From Medicago truncatula (Eukaryota; Streptophyta; Magnoliopsida; Fabales; Fabaceae): a stretch of DNA of 64,000 bases. Made by a program: the position numbers and the translations under genes. The DNA lies in the NCBI RefSeq assembly GCF_003473485.1, contig NC_053042.1, positions 34,128,762 through 34,192,761 on the forward strand, in the 5' to 3' direction. The notes beneath the pieces were generated by a model. That model did not search any database and was not told the origin of the DNA. It saw only the letters and a program-made list of their open reading frames with translations. Positions 1-11,763 of this stretch are shown piece after piece (position 1 is the stretch's first letter; each line of letters opens with the position of its first letter).

Positions 1-1487
1 AAGTACACTTTTGGTTAACTACTCTTCTCATGCCTCACTTTAACATTGTCATCACAGTCAAAAAATTAATGACAGAGAACACCTTTTCAATCAAAAGTTC
101 ACACTTCCCTACTCCAAATTTTTGGCTCTAAAATTTGAAATTCAAATTCAAACTCATTTTCTTCTCAACACACTTTTATATAAAATTCAATAATCTCACA
201 ACTTTCTTCTTCTTTCTCTCACCCTTTCTTATCTATACTTCATCATCTTCTCCATTTTTCTATTCTTCATTTTTTTTATGTCCTTCATATCATCGTATTA
301 AACTGAGTTTACTTTTTTCTTAGCTGCATAACATGACAAATACCAAAAATCATTCACATCCAAACTATAATAAATAGATTATTTCAGATCTATAATAAAG
401 TTTTACACTATACTCAATCTTCTTCTAATACTAATGTTCTTGCACAATTTTTCCTTTGTTTTTTTGGACAAAATAATAGACAAGAAATAAAGATGACGAA
501 TATCACCATGGAAGAGTAAGAATGAAAAAAGCACGAGAAAATAAAGATGAGTACAAAGATCAAAAGAAGTAGCAATCTTGTCTGTTATGATTTTATGGAA
601 GAATCATTGAAGATAAAAGGGGATAACAATAAAGAAGATGAAGAAGAACCAACTTATATGTATGTGTGATAGCTGAGAGTAACAGTACAGTTATGAACTT
701 ATAAGATCTATATGGGCATTTGATGTCTAAAATTTACTCTTTTCATTATCTAACATGTACCTCTCCTCCTTTTTCTAATCTTCATTATTTGTATTTATCT
801 TCAACTAAAAAATTTTGATCTACAAATGTTATTCTAGGAAAGGTGAATGGAGTTCTTGTCTCGTCAGCAAACTACAAACAATGAAGGGAGACATCAGTAA
901 GTAAATGATGAGAATACTAATTAGTTTAGTACATAAATCCTCAACAAAATAAATGACCCATTTAAGTGTTAATTTCTTGCTGGAAATGATGAATTAGTGT
1001 CTTGTATATGTTGCTAATAAAATTGAAAATATAATATATTGCAGGAAAGTCAATTGATGTTCTTTTCACTTCAACAAACTACAAAGAAAGACATCCTTAA
1101 ATGAATGATGAAGAAACAAATGGAAGAGTTTGATTAGTATATGTTTTTTTATGATTATATACTGTTATGAAGAAATAAAGAAAAAAACTACATAAGAAAG
1201 GAGTTAATTGTTTAAAAAAAAAAAAAAGGAGTTTAATGGTGGTGTGTATAAAGATACAAGTGTGATTATCTACTAATTGTATTTAGCTTACAAAAAACAC
1301 AGTATTTTTTTTAGAACACTTCCTGAACAAAATCATTGTATGAAACACCATATTTAGTTAGCTTATATATTAATATCTGGTTCATATGTTTTTTCTACCA
1401 AATTTTATTACAAGAATTCATTTTCCTCTTAACAAAGCTATCAAAGTTACCACTAAACTAATTTTTGTTGTCTTTGTTTTATTGTTG
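1..1487. other. AT-rich spacer, no gene seen
   Basis: No convincing coding region. Open frames are short and low-complexity. A weak direct repeat is visible (about 838-910 and 1043-1113, both containing 'aaactacaaa' followed by 'gacatc'), too diverged to assign to a family. Confidence 0.6.
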
Positions 1488-1492
1488 AGTTT

Positions 1493-4400
1493 TGTTATCA
1501 TGGTTTTTGGGTGCCAAGCCATTAATTGGACTTGAACCTTTCGACCGTTGATATCTCTCTTTTTTCTTGGGAAGGGTAAAAGGAGAAAAACCCTTAAAAA
1601 GTTTCTAGATTCGGGGGTCGTTTTCGCTACGGGAAGGTGTTAGGCACCCGGAGCGATTATGGTATTCCATAAGAACCGCTTTCCTAAGTTTATTTCTACG
1701 CTTTAGTTTTATTGCTTATTTGTAAAAAAGGAAGGTGTGATTAGTTAAGAATGGGGGGTGAGAAGAAGTAGAATTTGATTTTATTTCGGCTTGGATGAGT
1801 TTTGACTCATTGCCTACGTACCCTTTTAAGGGATCAAAACCGTTCGTAGTTCATTCTCAAAAAAAGGTTTTTGTTTTTGTTGGTTGATTTTAAGTTTGAA
1901 AAGAGATTTTGAAGAATAGAGATGAGAGGCCTCAAGGGCATAAGATTTGGAAAATGTGAGGTGGAATTAGTCTTTCTCAAAATGAAGTCTATGTATATTT
2001 AAGATTCATTGGAAATTTTACTTAAGAAAAATAAAGAGAAATAAGGAGTTTTGACTCCCATTTTATTTTTTGCAAAAAAGTTTTCAAATGAGGTTATTTG
2101 CATATTTTGGGAAAAAGTTGGATTTTTTCTAAGTGTTAAAACCTAAACATTCGTCTAACCATGCAATCCTAGCCGTATATCTACACATACAATCCTAGGC
2201 ATACATCTAGGGTGAGTGTGTGCGTGTCGGTGCGTCATAGTGTCCGTAGTCCATATTACAAAAATTGCCTAAATACATTCTATGGCCCCTTTGCCAAGCT
2301 ACAAACCAATGATAACAAATTACATCACTAAATGGATTAAAACTTGCAAAAAATGAATACTAAACTAAAGGAAGTGAAGGAGATAGTGGTGACATGGAGA
2401 AATGCTCATGAAATGAATGGAACAAAAGAAGTGAGATGAAAATAAAGCATAGAATAAAAGAAGTGCACAAAAAAGTATTAAGAGGAAAGACATAAAAGAG
2501 ACTAATAAAGTGACAAAATGTGCATGAAAGTGGTTATAGAATTCTAGTACATGCATGACCCCTAATTCCTTCATTATGACAAATTTTAGAGGTCTTGTTT
2601 GGTGTCGAAATGAGGGAAAATAGGACACATTTTATGCTAGAATTTATAGCACACTTTCACAATATTTTGGCACTTCATTAACTAGTAAAGGTGCATGTTA
2701 ATTGCAAAGCAAAGAGGGAAGTAAAAACACTATACACAAGCAGCAATTTGCACCCATAACCAGTGATAAATTCATCACAAAAATTGCATCTTAAGAACTC
2801 ATATCACATGCCAACGTTTTCATGAGGAATATACTACTAAAATGCACAAAATTATGCCTAAGCACTCTAATTAACCAAGAAATATCACATACTCTCTTTT
2901 ATCATTTTAAAACCATTGAGAAGTATCAAAAAGGCATGAAAATTCATCAAGAAATATGTGATAATTTTTGGAGATTTTTTAGAGCAAATTTAAGCATGCA
3001 GAGGTTCAAACAGCAAAGAAACATGGTGCAAATAGCAAAAAAAAAGCAAAAATCGAAAATAATAGGCCCAAACCAAAATCAGAAAGCCTGGAAGCACAGG
3101 AAGCGTTGGATTAATCTAGCGATCAAGAGAGAAAGGAAAGAACCGAAAATAAACCGGTCCGGTTTAAAGCTCTATATATAGAGTTGGATCCCGGTTTATT
3201 TCATTTGTTTCTTTCTTTTCTCTTTCTTCCTTCCTCTAGAGAGAGAAGCTCTCCCCTCTCTCTAGAAAGATGAAGCCGTGCCGCCTTCCTCCTCCTTCTT
3301 CTCCGGCGAAACAACAAGTTCCGGCGCGGTGGCCGGTGGTGGCACCGCCGCGCCGGAGCGATCAACCTTCTCCTTTTTCAAAACAAAACACGTTTCTAGG
3401 CTTCCTCTTAGGCACTGAGTTCGATTATGAGCTTATTTTTTCGAAAACAGTTGTGGATTCTTCCAGATCTACATTTTAAAACTCGGATTCAAACTTTTTC
3501 AAACACTTTCAAAACAACCTTCACATCACACACAGCTAGGAGATACGGAAAACGGAAGGAGAAGGACGGAATCGTTACCTTTTCGCTTCGGATTTGGTGC
3601 TATTGTTCTGTGATTCGAATTTTGTGTTGATTTGGACCGGATTTGCTTGCTGTTTTCTTTCGGTTTCTTTCTTCTTCTCTCCCGATTCGTCTCCTGTGCG
3701 TTTGTTTTGTTGCTGTGCGCTGCCTCGTGCTTGCTTCGTGCTTGCTTCGTGCTTCACGCTTGTGCTTGCTGCGCTCTTGCTTCGGCTTCGTCTTCGTTGT
3801 TGCTTCAGCTTCGTTGTTGTTGCTGCGTTTTCGATTCTGTTTGCTTCAGCTTCGTTGTTGTTGCTGCGTTTTCGATTCTGTTTGCTTTCCCTCTTCTTCT
3901 CCAATTCGTCTCTGTGATCGTGCCTGGATTTGCCACTTTCGGTGGTGAATCTGCACTTGGATTGCAGAGCAAAGATTTGATGATGATGATTCAATGAATC
4001 TTCTGAGAATTGATGAGAAATTTCGGTTTTGGTTCTTTTTTGTTCTTGTGGATTTTCTGATTTGATCCTAACAGAAAGGAGAGAGAAAGATGAAATCTGT
4101 TTCTGGTGATGTGTATTGCAATCAATGGATCTGTTATAAAAATCTGACACTTATTCCCTTTTATATGCTACCATGTGTGCCTGCAAAGCCAATAAAAAAG
4201 TGACATCTGGACTGGACTAAAATTTGTGCGAAAATTTGGACCAAAATGCCCTTTGGGGCGTTTCTGCAAAAAAAATGATAATAAAAGGACTGAAATGCAA
4301 TTTTTAGAAACTTTTGGACTTAAATGTAATTTTAAAAATAAAATTGGACTAAAAAACAAATTTGATAAAACGTAAAGTGAAACAAAAATTAAAATCAATC

Positions 4401-4895
4401 AAAGGACTAAAACGAACCAATTACTGACATGAGGTATTTTAAAATACCTCCCTGTCGGATTTTTGGTAGGAAAAGACCAAAACGCCCCTGGGGACTAAAC
4501 TGACTCGAACTGACTTAGACGCGAATTTTTTGAAATTATTCTCTTAATAAAGACTCGATAACGACTCGCAAACAATATTAAAAGCAACTCAGAGACAAAC
4601 ACGGGGACTAAAATGGGTTCCACTGCAGGAAATGACCAAAATACCCTTTTTGTATGATTTTTGAAATAAACTGTAGAAAAAAGCAATGTAATGATTCAGA
4701 GACACTTTTGAATGACTTACAAGACAAGTAAGGACATTTTGAAAAGTTTTGTGCAAGAAAAAACATAAGTGAAATTGTGATTGAAAATACTGCGAGGCAG
4801 AGACAATTTGAACTGTGCAGTTGGAATTTAATAATTGACAAAGTTTGAAATGAAATTGGGCCCAGTATTTTTAGGTCCAAAAACAGGGTATAACA
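1493..4895. mobile_element. Solo LTR of a large LTR retrotransposon (Ty3/gypsy, possibly Ogre/Tat type)
   Basis: The segment begins TGTTAT and ends ATAACA, and both sides are flanked by the same 5-bp sequence AGTTT (1488-1492 and 4896-4900), which is the signature of an LTR with its target-site duplication. No internal region lies between two LTRs, so this is a solo LTR left by recombination. A TATA-like box sits at about 3171-3181 just before a long pyrimidine-rich stretch. The length of 3.4 kb is unusual and suits the giant Ogre/Tat lineage common in legumes; the family is inferred from length and style only. The matching 5-bp repeats suggest a moderately young insertion. Open frames inside (for example 3270-4150) are low-complexity and not treated as genes. 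Confidence 0.75.
3800..3881. repeat. Two tandem copies of a 41-bp unit inside the solo LTR
   Basis: The unit beginning TTGCTTCAGCTTCGTTG occurs at 3800-3840 and again, essentially unchanged, at 3841-3881. Shorter GCTTCGTGCTT-like repeats lie just upstream (about 3720-3790). Confidence 0.85.
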
Positions 4896-5540
4896 AGTTT
4901 CATATCATATGTTAACAAACTACACTTTTATGTTCAGATTCAGCAACAGAACATAAGAGGCAAAATAAGAAAGTGGAAAGATGATGAAGATGAGTAGTTA
5001 GAGAGAAAATACATATCCAAACACAGTCCTAACATAATTTTACAATTATCTCTACAACAACAAAAATCTGCAAAATAATAGATCTACAAAAGCAAATCTA
5101 CATCAGAAAAAATAGGTAACAAACATCTTCATTAGAAAATATATCATTTATGTCTTCTCTGTCTGTCATGCTAACTTGTGTGTAGATCTAATGCTTTTTC
5201 TTTGGCTGACAGGAAAGGGAGGTGTGAGATGAGATATCAATGGAGAGAGGAAGTAATAAATCGGAAATTGTAGAATTTTCTTTGCTGCGGTTTTATGAAA
5301 CAGCCATTGATATCAAAGCTACATGACAAAAAAACGATGAAAAAGAGAGGGATGCTATTGGTATTCTGATTTACTAGAGAGTATTAACACTAGGGTTTAA
5401 TATCAGTTTGGGCAATTTTTTAACCATGACAATTTGGGATTGAAAAAAAAATAAAAATCTATGTTCTGAGTTGAAATTGTTGTTAAATCATAAAAAATAA
5501 TAACAGAAAGTGAATGTTGAAAGAATGGAATAATGGAAAT

Positions 5541-5711
5541 GCTAACCGATGCTCCGGGCACTGGCTAAGGATATGAAAAAAAGGGAATTAGAGAGTAGTT
5601 AATGCATTTAAATTATTTAATTAATTTATAATAAAGTCAAAAATAGTTTTCTTTTATGGTAATAATTTCTTTTTATGGTATGCTTAACAGTGCCCCGAGG
5701 CACCTGTTAGC
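5541..5711. mobile_element. Small MITE with 23-24 bp terminal inverted repeats
   Basis: The left end (GCTAACCGATGCTCCGGGCA...) and the reverse complement of the right end (GCTAACAGGTGCCTCGGGGC...) match at most positions over about 23 bp, enclosing an AT-rich core of about 125 bp with no coding capacity. I could not identify a clear target-site duplication, so the superfamily is left open. Confidence 0.7.
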
Positions 5712-8176
5712 AGGACCCATAAAAAAATTGTTTTCCAAAGAAAATTATTATTCAACTCAGATTTTTTTATCAATAGTATCAGATCTAAAAAACACAAAAA
5801 CATGACCTCATGGAGACAATAACACCGGCGGTTGCAAATTCAAGCATGGAGGAGAGTATTTTTATGGTGATGATTTTTCAAACGGTGGTCTATGTTGACC
5901 GAGATCTATCAGAGAAGGTGGTGGTTGAGATGTTTATAAATCCATCTGATCTGAAAATAAATTAAATAGAATGATAGAAGAAAAGGAATAGGTTAAGACT
6001 GTGAACCTAGCTGGAGCAGTCGGAGGTTGATTATGGAGGCCGTGAATAGTGATTTGGCGGCTAGGGTTGAAGAGAGAGAATAAAATGAACAAATAAGTGT
6101 TTGTGTAAAAATAATTATAATTATAATTATTATAAAAGAGAGTGAGAGAGATAAATTAAAAAACTTACAAGTGGAGGATCGAAAAGACAAAGAAAAATGA
6201 AAAATGGCAGCTGTACTGTACAATAGTAACAATTAGGTTTATTCAAAAAAAATATATAGTAACAATTAGGTTAAATTATTAAAAGAACAATTATGTTAAA
6301 TAAAATAAATTTCTAATGTAGTGAAAGTGTGAAAAGAAAAAATTGATATGGATATTTACAATTAAGAGTAAATTAAATATTATGTGTACTTTTAATCAAT
6401 AATTGTGATCACTTAGTCAAAATTAAAAAGTGAGTCGTATTTCAAAAATTAATTGTATATTTTTAACAAATCCAACACTGAAAAATGTGGATTTGTCAAT
6501 TTATTAAAAATTTATTTGCAGTGAGTGTTACTATTTGAGATTTATACAATTAAAATAATTTTTTATTAAATTTTTACAATAAAAATATGCTCCTTCCGAC
6601 CTATTATTAGCAAAAAAAAAATCATTTTGTTGTCTCAAATTATAAGAAAAAAGATTATACAGAGACTTTGATACACTAACCTTGATTCGCAGGACAAGTT
6701 GTTATTTATAAAAAATTGTTACTGCTGAAGAGTTTTTACTATTTCGAATATCACCTTACTTTAATTCTAGAATTATTTTGTCATTGATTAAATTAAACTA
6801 TCATGGACAAGTTTTTACTAATAAAAATCAAAATTAACTCAAGTGCACATGATAAATTGTCGTTGATAAACTAAATTTGATGCATGGGGAAAATTGTCAT
6901 TTATAAAAAATTGTTCATGTTAAAATGTTTATACTATTTAGAATATCACTTCACTTCATTTCTACAATTATATTGAACTCTTATTAACTAAAATGCACGG
7001 GATATGTGAGCATCGACAAAAGTTTCGTATATAGGTGAAATGCATGGGAGAAGTGGGCAATGACTAAAATTTTAGAAATAACTCATATGCACATGTTAAG
7101 TGAGCATTGACAAAAAAATTGTAAATAACTTTGAAATGCATGGGAGAAGCAGACATTGGCTAAAATTTTGGAAATAACCGAAATTCACGAGATAAGTTGC
7201 CGCTAACGAAATTAACTTTGATACACCGATTATAAAAAATTAACTCAAACGTACTTGATAAATTGTCATCGATTAAACTAACTTTAATACATGAAACAAG
7301 TTGTCGTTTATATTGTTCCTGATAAAACTTTTATATTATTTAGAATATCACTTCACTTCAATTCTACAATGATATTGAACTTAATCAAATAAAATGCAGA
7401 GGATAAATGAGCAATATCTAAAATATCGTAATTAACTAAAATTTCATAAATAATTAAAATGCATGGAAAAATTGGACATTAACTTAAATAGTTATCAATC
7501 ATAAACAGTTAAAAACAACACTTATATATAGAACATTTTGTCACTGATAAATTTGAAAACGATTATCATGCACATGATAAGTTAGCAAACATATTATAAA
7601 ATTATATAATTCGATAATTATTATACACTTGAAAAATTGTCGTTGCTAGAAATTTATACAATATAAAAAAGTCTACACAATGTAAGAAAGGGATAAGGTG
7701 GGTATATACTAAAATTTCATAAATTATTAAAATGCATGAGAGAAGTTGGCATCAATTAAATAAAACTATCATGCATGAGACAAACTGTCGTTAATAAAAT
7801 GCACTAAAACGTTGACTGATTAAACTAAATTATCATGCACTTGAAAAGTTTTCAGTGATCCTATTTCATAATTAACCTAAATGCACGATTTAAGTTGCCT
7901 CTGACTAAACTAATACTGATACATGTGACATGTTATCATTGATACAAAGTTTATAATAATTATAATACTCGAGCTATTTTGTTATTGATATAAATTTTAG
8001 AATAATTTAAGGGTAAAATCAATTGTAGAAGCAAAGAACTACAAATTATAGCTTCAAGTAGAATCAATTATACAAGCAAAATCAATTCTACTTTAAATCA
8101 TCCAAACATCATATAATCAATTATACAACCTCTAGAATCACTTTTGACTCTCTAAAATTGAAATCAAACACATGCT
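5712..8176. other. AT-rich stretch with degenerate dispersed repeats
   Basis: No gene is seen. From about 6850 to 7950 short phrases such as 'atgcatgggagaagt', 'taaaattttagaaataact' and 'gataaattgtc' recur every 60-120 bp in varied forms. This suggests decay of an old tandem or modular repeat, possibly the body of the Helitron whose 3' end lies at 8754. At about 8004-8180 an 'atcaatt'-rich segment resembles one in intron 2 of the RPL23 gene (about 22383-22680). Confidence 0.4.
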
Positions 8177-8466
8177 TATAAATATAAAAAATACACGAGG
8201 TCAAGATTTTTGAATGCTAAATATAAAAAACATAGGACAAAGATTTGTGAATGATAAATATAAAAAATACAAAACCAAGATTTATGAATGATAAATATAA
8301 AATATACAAACCAAAATTTGTGAATGATAAATATAAAAAAACGGAACCAAAATTTCTGAATGATATATTTACAAAAAACATGAGACCAAAATTTGTGACT
8401 TATAAATTAAAAAAAAAAACACGGGACCAAGATTTGTGAATGATAAATATAAAAAACATGAGACCA
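8177..8466. repeat. Minisatellite, about 7 copies of a ~40-bp unit
   Basis: The phrase 'tgaatgataaatataaaaa' followed by 'ca..ggaccaagattt' repeats about every 40 bp with point differences. Because the unit length is not constant, the chance open frame through it (8251-8439) is not treated as a gene. It lies a few hundred bases before a Helitron-type 3' end, and such elements often carry minisatellites near that end. Confidence 0.8.
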
Positions 8467-8722
8467 TGTTATTTTAAAACAATTCAATTTATATAAAATA
8501 GTTTGAAAAAGAATTACATTTAATTGAATATCATATATAAAATTAATTAAATATAATTCAATTAAATATTTTAAAATTAAAGACAATATTTATATACAAA
8601 TATCATATATTTTGCTTTTAAATAAATAAATAATCAATATCTAAACTATCATTATCAAAATTATTTATAAAAAATATCATATATTCAAGTTTTAACTGTA
8701 AAAATGGTCCACCCCAACAGGT

Positions 8723-8754
8723 ACCCGTGCGTTAGCACGGGTATTTTTACTAGT
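8723..8754 (+). mobile_element. Helitron 3' terminus (hairpin plus CTAGT)
   Basis: An 8-bp perfect stem ACCCGTGC / GCACGGGT with a GTTA loop (8723-8742) is followed by an AT-rich spacer and CTAGT. This is the canonical Helitron 3' end: a GC-rich hairpin a few bases before CTRR, with the next T belonging to the target. The element would extend to the left. I could not find its 5' TC end, nor any Rep/helicase coding sequence, so it is a non-autonomous copy of unknown length. Confidence 0.7.
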
Positions 8755-9731
8755 TCACATTGGAAAATGGAAGGGTGAAACAACACAGGCACAACGTGCA
8801 AGGTTGCATTGTAAGACACACTACCTGAGGCTCATGTTGTACACATATTTATAATGCAGTTTACCTCTCCAAGCTCACAAAACTTCCGATGTGGGGCTTG
8901 TTTTGTGGTAACTCTCTATGTTTGACAAAGCATATAAATATCAATTTGTTTTTTTTACTATTAGTAAATAACATTGCTTCAAAAATCTAGAAGGAAAGGA
9001 ATGCTGGAATATTTTGAGGTAAGCAAAGCTCTCCTACGCAGCTTCTGGAGAATGTTAGACTCCTTTTTTTTTGGTGGTTTAAAGCTAACGCTGTATTTTT
9101 TCATTATAGTTTTTACAATTAGTGCCAAACCCTATTCTTATGTGCGGGAATTGATTAGTTTCACTATTTGTTACTAAATGTTTGTTGTAACTTGTAGGGA
9201 TCTTCTTTGGTACACCTTGTACCTGAAAGATGGCCCTTTATTTTTATATATCATTTTGATTTCTTCAAAAAAAATATTAATAAAAGGTATAAAAAAAGAA
9301 TAATAAATACATGTAAATTTGTATTTTTTTGGTTACACATATAAATTTGTCTTTAACCAAAAACAAAGTCATGTAAATCTGTCTTTTGTGTATAAATAAA
9401 GTTAATAAAGTAGCAATAAATTTGTCAAAATAACAAAATTCTCAAACAAAATTTTATCCTATTTAATCTTATTTTTTTTAAATCATCTTTTTCAAGAAAA
9501 ACTGTTGCTTATTCTTATAAAATTAAATGCAATTTAATTTCAATTTTCTCCATAACCAATATCCAATAAAAAATGTTTTTACATCTTCCCATAAAACTTA
9601 TTTTAAAGAAAACACAAAAAATTATATTCCAAGTTCTTATGTTTTAATTTTCTTAATTAGTGTGAATTGAGTTTCTTTTGCTTACAATTTGGGACGGAGA
9701 AAATATTTTATGAGAATTATCAATTTAGAAA
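8755..9731. other. AT-rich spacer
   Basis: No gene is supported. It holds one USE/TATA-like promoter pair on the minus strand (entered separately). The open frame at 8974-9177 is short, T-rich and without recognisable domains. Confidence 0.5.
8847..8897 (-). promoter_or_regulatory. snRNA-type promoter pair: USE-like element and TATA box
   Basis: Read on the minus strand, GCCCCACATCG (8887-8897) is one base off the plant snRNA upstream sequence element RTCCCACATCG. It is followed 33 bp later by TATAAAT (8847-8853). That spacing is the one known for RNA polymerase II snRNA genes in plants. The sequence downstream (towards 8780) does not match an snRNA I recognise. Confidence 0.35.
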
Positions 9732-10219
9732 GGGTTAAATATGTTTTTGGTCCCTATAAATATATCAAATTTTTGTTTTAGTTCCTCTAAAAAATTTCTT
9801 CGACTTTTAGTCACTATAAAATTTTTAAAAACCACTTTTGGTGCCTATTTTTAAGCCAACTAATGCATTTTTTAATGAAATTGTGTTGAAATGTGTAGTA
9901 TATTGTAAAAATCTCTCCCAAAAAATTGAATTTTTTTAACAACACATGAATTAAATATAAATTTTTAACCACCAAATATATAAAAATTCATATTTAATTC
10001 ATGTTTTGTTAATTTTTTTTTGTGAGAGGTTCTTATAATATTATAAACTTTTTTGCAAAATTTAATTAAAAAATATGAATTCTACATATGTTTACTTGAA
10101 AGGAGTGACCAAAAGTGAAAATGAAATTTTTTTAGAGGACTAAAAGTGGAAGAAATTTTTTAGAGGGATTAAAATAAAAAGTTGATATATTTGCAAAGAA
10201 CTAAAAACATATTTAATCC
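9732..10219. mobile_element. MITE with long imperfect inverted repeats
   Basis: The left end GGGTTAAATATGTTTTTGG... is mirrored at the right end by ...AAAAACATATTTAATCC, and the inner arms ('tagttcctctaaaaaattt', 'aaattttttagaggga') also pair, so most of the 488 bp can fold on itself. There is no coding capacity. Its class is not determined from a target-site duplication. Confidence 0.75.
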
Positions 10220-10466
10220 ATTAAAAAATTATTCACTAACAAATTAAACACTTGAATTTTCAATGCATTAAATACGCAATTTCCAAAATTTCAAGATCAT
10301 AACTTACTCCAATTTAGACACTTAAAACAGGGATTTATGACATTTGTTATTTGTTTAGGGACAAATATTTTTTTGGGTCTTGCTAAAGTAGCATATTTGC
10401 ATTGGTTTCAACAATATTTTAACTTTTTAAAAAATTAAATTTATCACTTTCCATCATTTTCTAATA

Positions 10467-10762
10467 CTACCTCCGGTCCTTTTTATTAGAAACAAAAATG
10501 AGAATTTTTTTGATCATTTTTATAAGAAGATTGATCAAGTTTCAAATATGTTTGATGCTAAAATTCATTTGTGTTCTTATTGATTATGAAAGAGAATATT
10601 AAAAGTAAGTAAGTTGATGGATTAAAGAGTAATTAATTTAAGGATATTCATATACTTTTTTTAAATGTAGAAGTATATTAAATGAAGATGACTATTTTCA
10701 ATGTATTTTCTTGGTGTTGATATTTTATGTCTTTTGTTTTTTATATAAAGAACCGGAGGGAG
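10467..10762. mobile_element. Stowaway-like MITE (Tc1/mariner type)
   Basis: The left terminus CTACCTCCGGTCCTTTTT and the right terminus AAAGAACCGGAGGGAG are inverted repeats of the usual CTCCCTCCG-type ends, flanked by TA on both sides (10465-10466 and 10763-10764), as expected for Stowaway insertion. It lies immediately upstream of the SUVR gene's presumed promoter. Confidence 0.8.
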
Positions 10763-10957
10763 TACTATATTTATATTTTTATCCCCTTATCCAATGCTTT
10801 AAGGGCAACGGTAAGCATTCTCGGTATTATTTTTTTTAAATGTTCTTGCTATTACCCAAATAGGAGTAAAACAAAGGCAAAGTGTGGAGCCCTATTTATT
10901 TTTCTCAAAGCTCCTCGTTCCTCTCACTCTCAGTCTCGCACTCCCAGAAACAACAAA

Positions 10958-10984
10958 ATGGCACTAAGCACTTCAGTCAGATGA
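10958..10984 (+). promoter_or_regulatory. Short upstream ORF in the presumed 5' leader of the SUVR gene
   Basis: An ATG followed by seven sense codons and TGA (product MALSTSVR) lies just before a good splice donor (AG|GTAGGT at 10992/10993). The main ATG is reached only after a leader intron whose acceptor is at 11737, with a possible further small leader exon near 11120-11191. If the leader is transcribed as modelled, this uORF would be met before the main start and could lower its translation. Confidence 0.4.
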
Positions 10985-11763
10985 AAACCCAGGTAGGTAA
11001 ACCTTTCATCTTCGACACTCTTTTTTCACTTTCATTTCTTAGCGTTTTCGTTTCACATTAACCTAACCACAACATCTCTCACTTCAGTAGCTTCATTTCG
11101 CTTTCTTCTTTCTTCACCAGATCATGCTACGAAACCTCGCTTGCAACATTGCTTCATCTCTCTGAAACGCTCTTCCTCCGATTCTACCCTAGGTCCATTT
11201 CTTTTCACTCTTTCTTTTCTTATACCGTGAAATTTTGTGCATTTTTTTTTTTTTTTTTTGTGGTTTTGGGTTTTTGTTTGGTAAGATCAATGTCTTTTAT
11301 GTACGATTCTTCCATTGCATGTTCTCTGTATGACATTTATCACATGTACAAACAGAAATGACTGAAAAAAAAAAGTGATTTTTCAAATAATCCCTTTTTT
11401 AAAGCTTAACCCATTTATGTACTGTTGTGTATATTCTCATGGAAATTCAAGAATAGAAAGATTAGGGTAATACAGAAGTTTATAACACCTTTGACTCACT
11501 CATGACTTTGGATGCTTTTTTCTTTTTATTTAAAAAAAGTGATTTTAGAAATAATCACTTTTTTAAAGCTTTAAATACATCAAATCAAAATGTAAACTTT
11601 TTTGTTGTTTAATTTATTTTCTTAACTGGTGTCTTGGTTTTTGTTTTTGTTTGTTAGAAGAAGAATGTTTATGGTGCATTTGTTTATATCTTGGAAATCT
11701 TTTGAATTAAGGGCGTTTTACATTTGGGTGTCTGTAGCAAAAGTAACAGTTCACTGATTATAA

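Noticed and set aside
2365-2628. Minus-strand frame of 87 codons
   Set aside because: Phe/His/Leu-rich translation of AT-rich LTR sequence without any family resemblance.
3270-4150. Several overlapping open frames on both strands (up to 191 codons)
   Set aside because: They lie inside the solo LTR, are built of simple TTCTTC/GCTTCG-type repeats and encode low-complexity Ser/Arg/Leu runs; no domain is recognisable.
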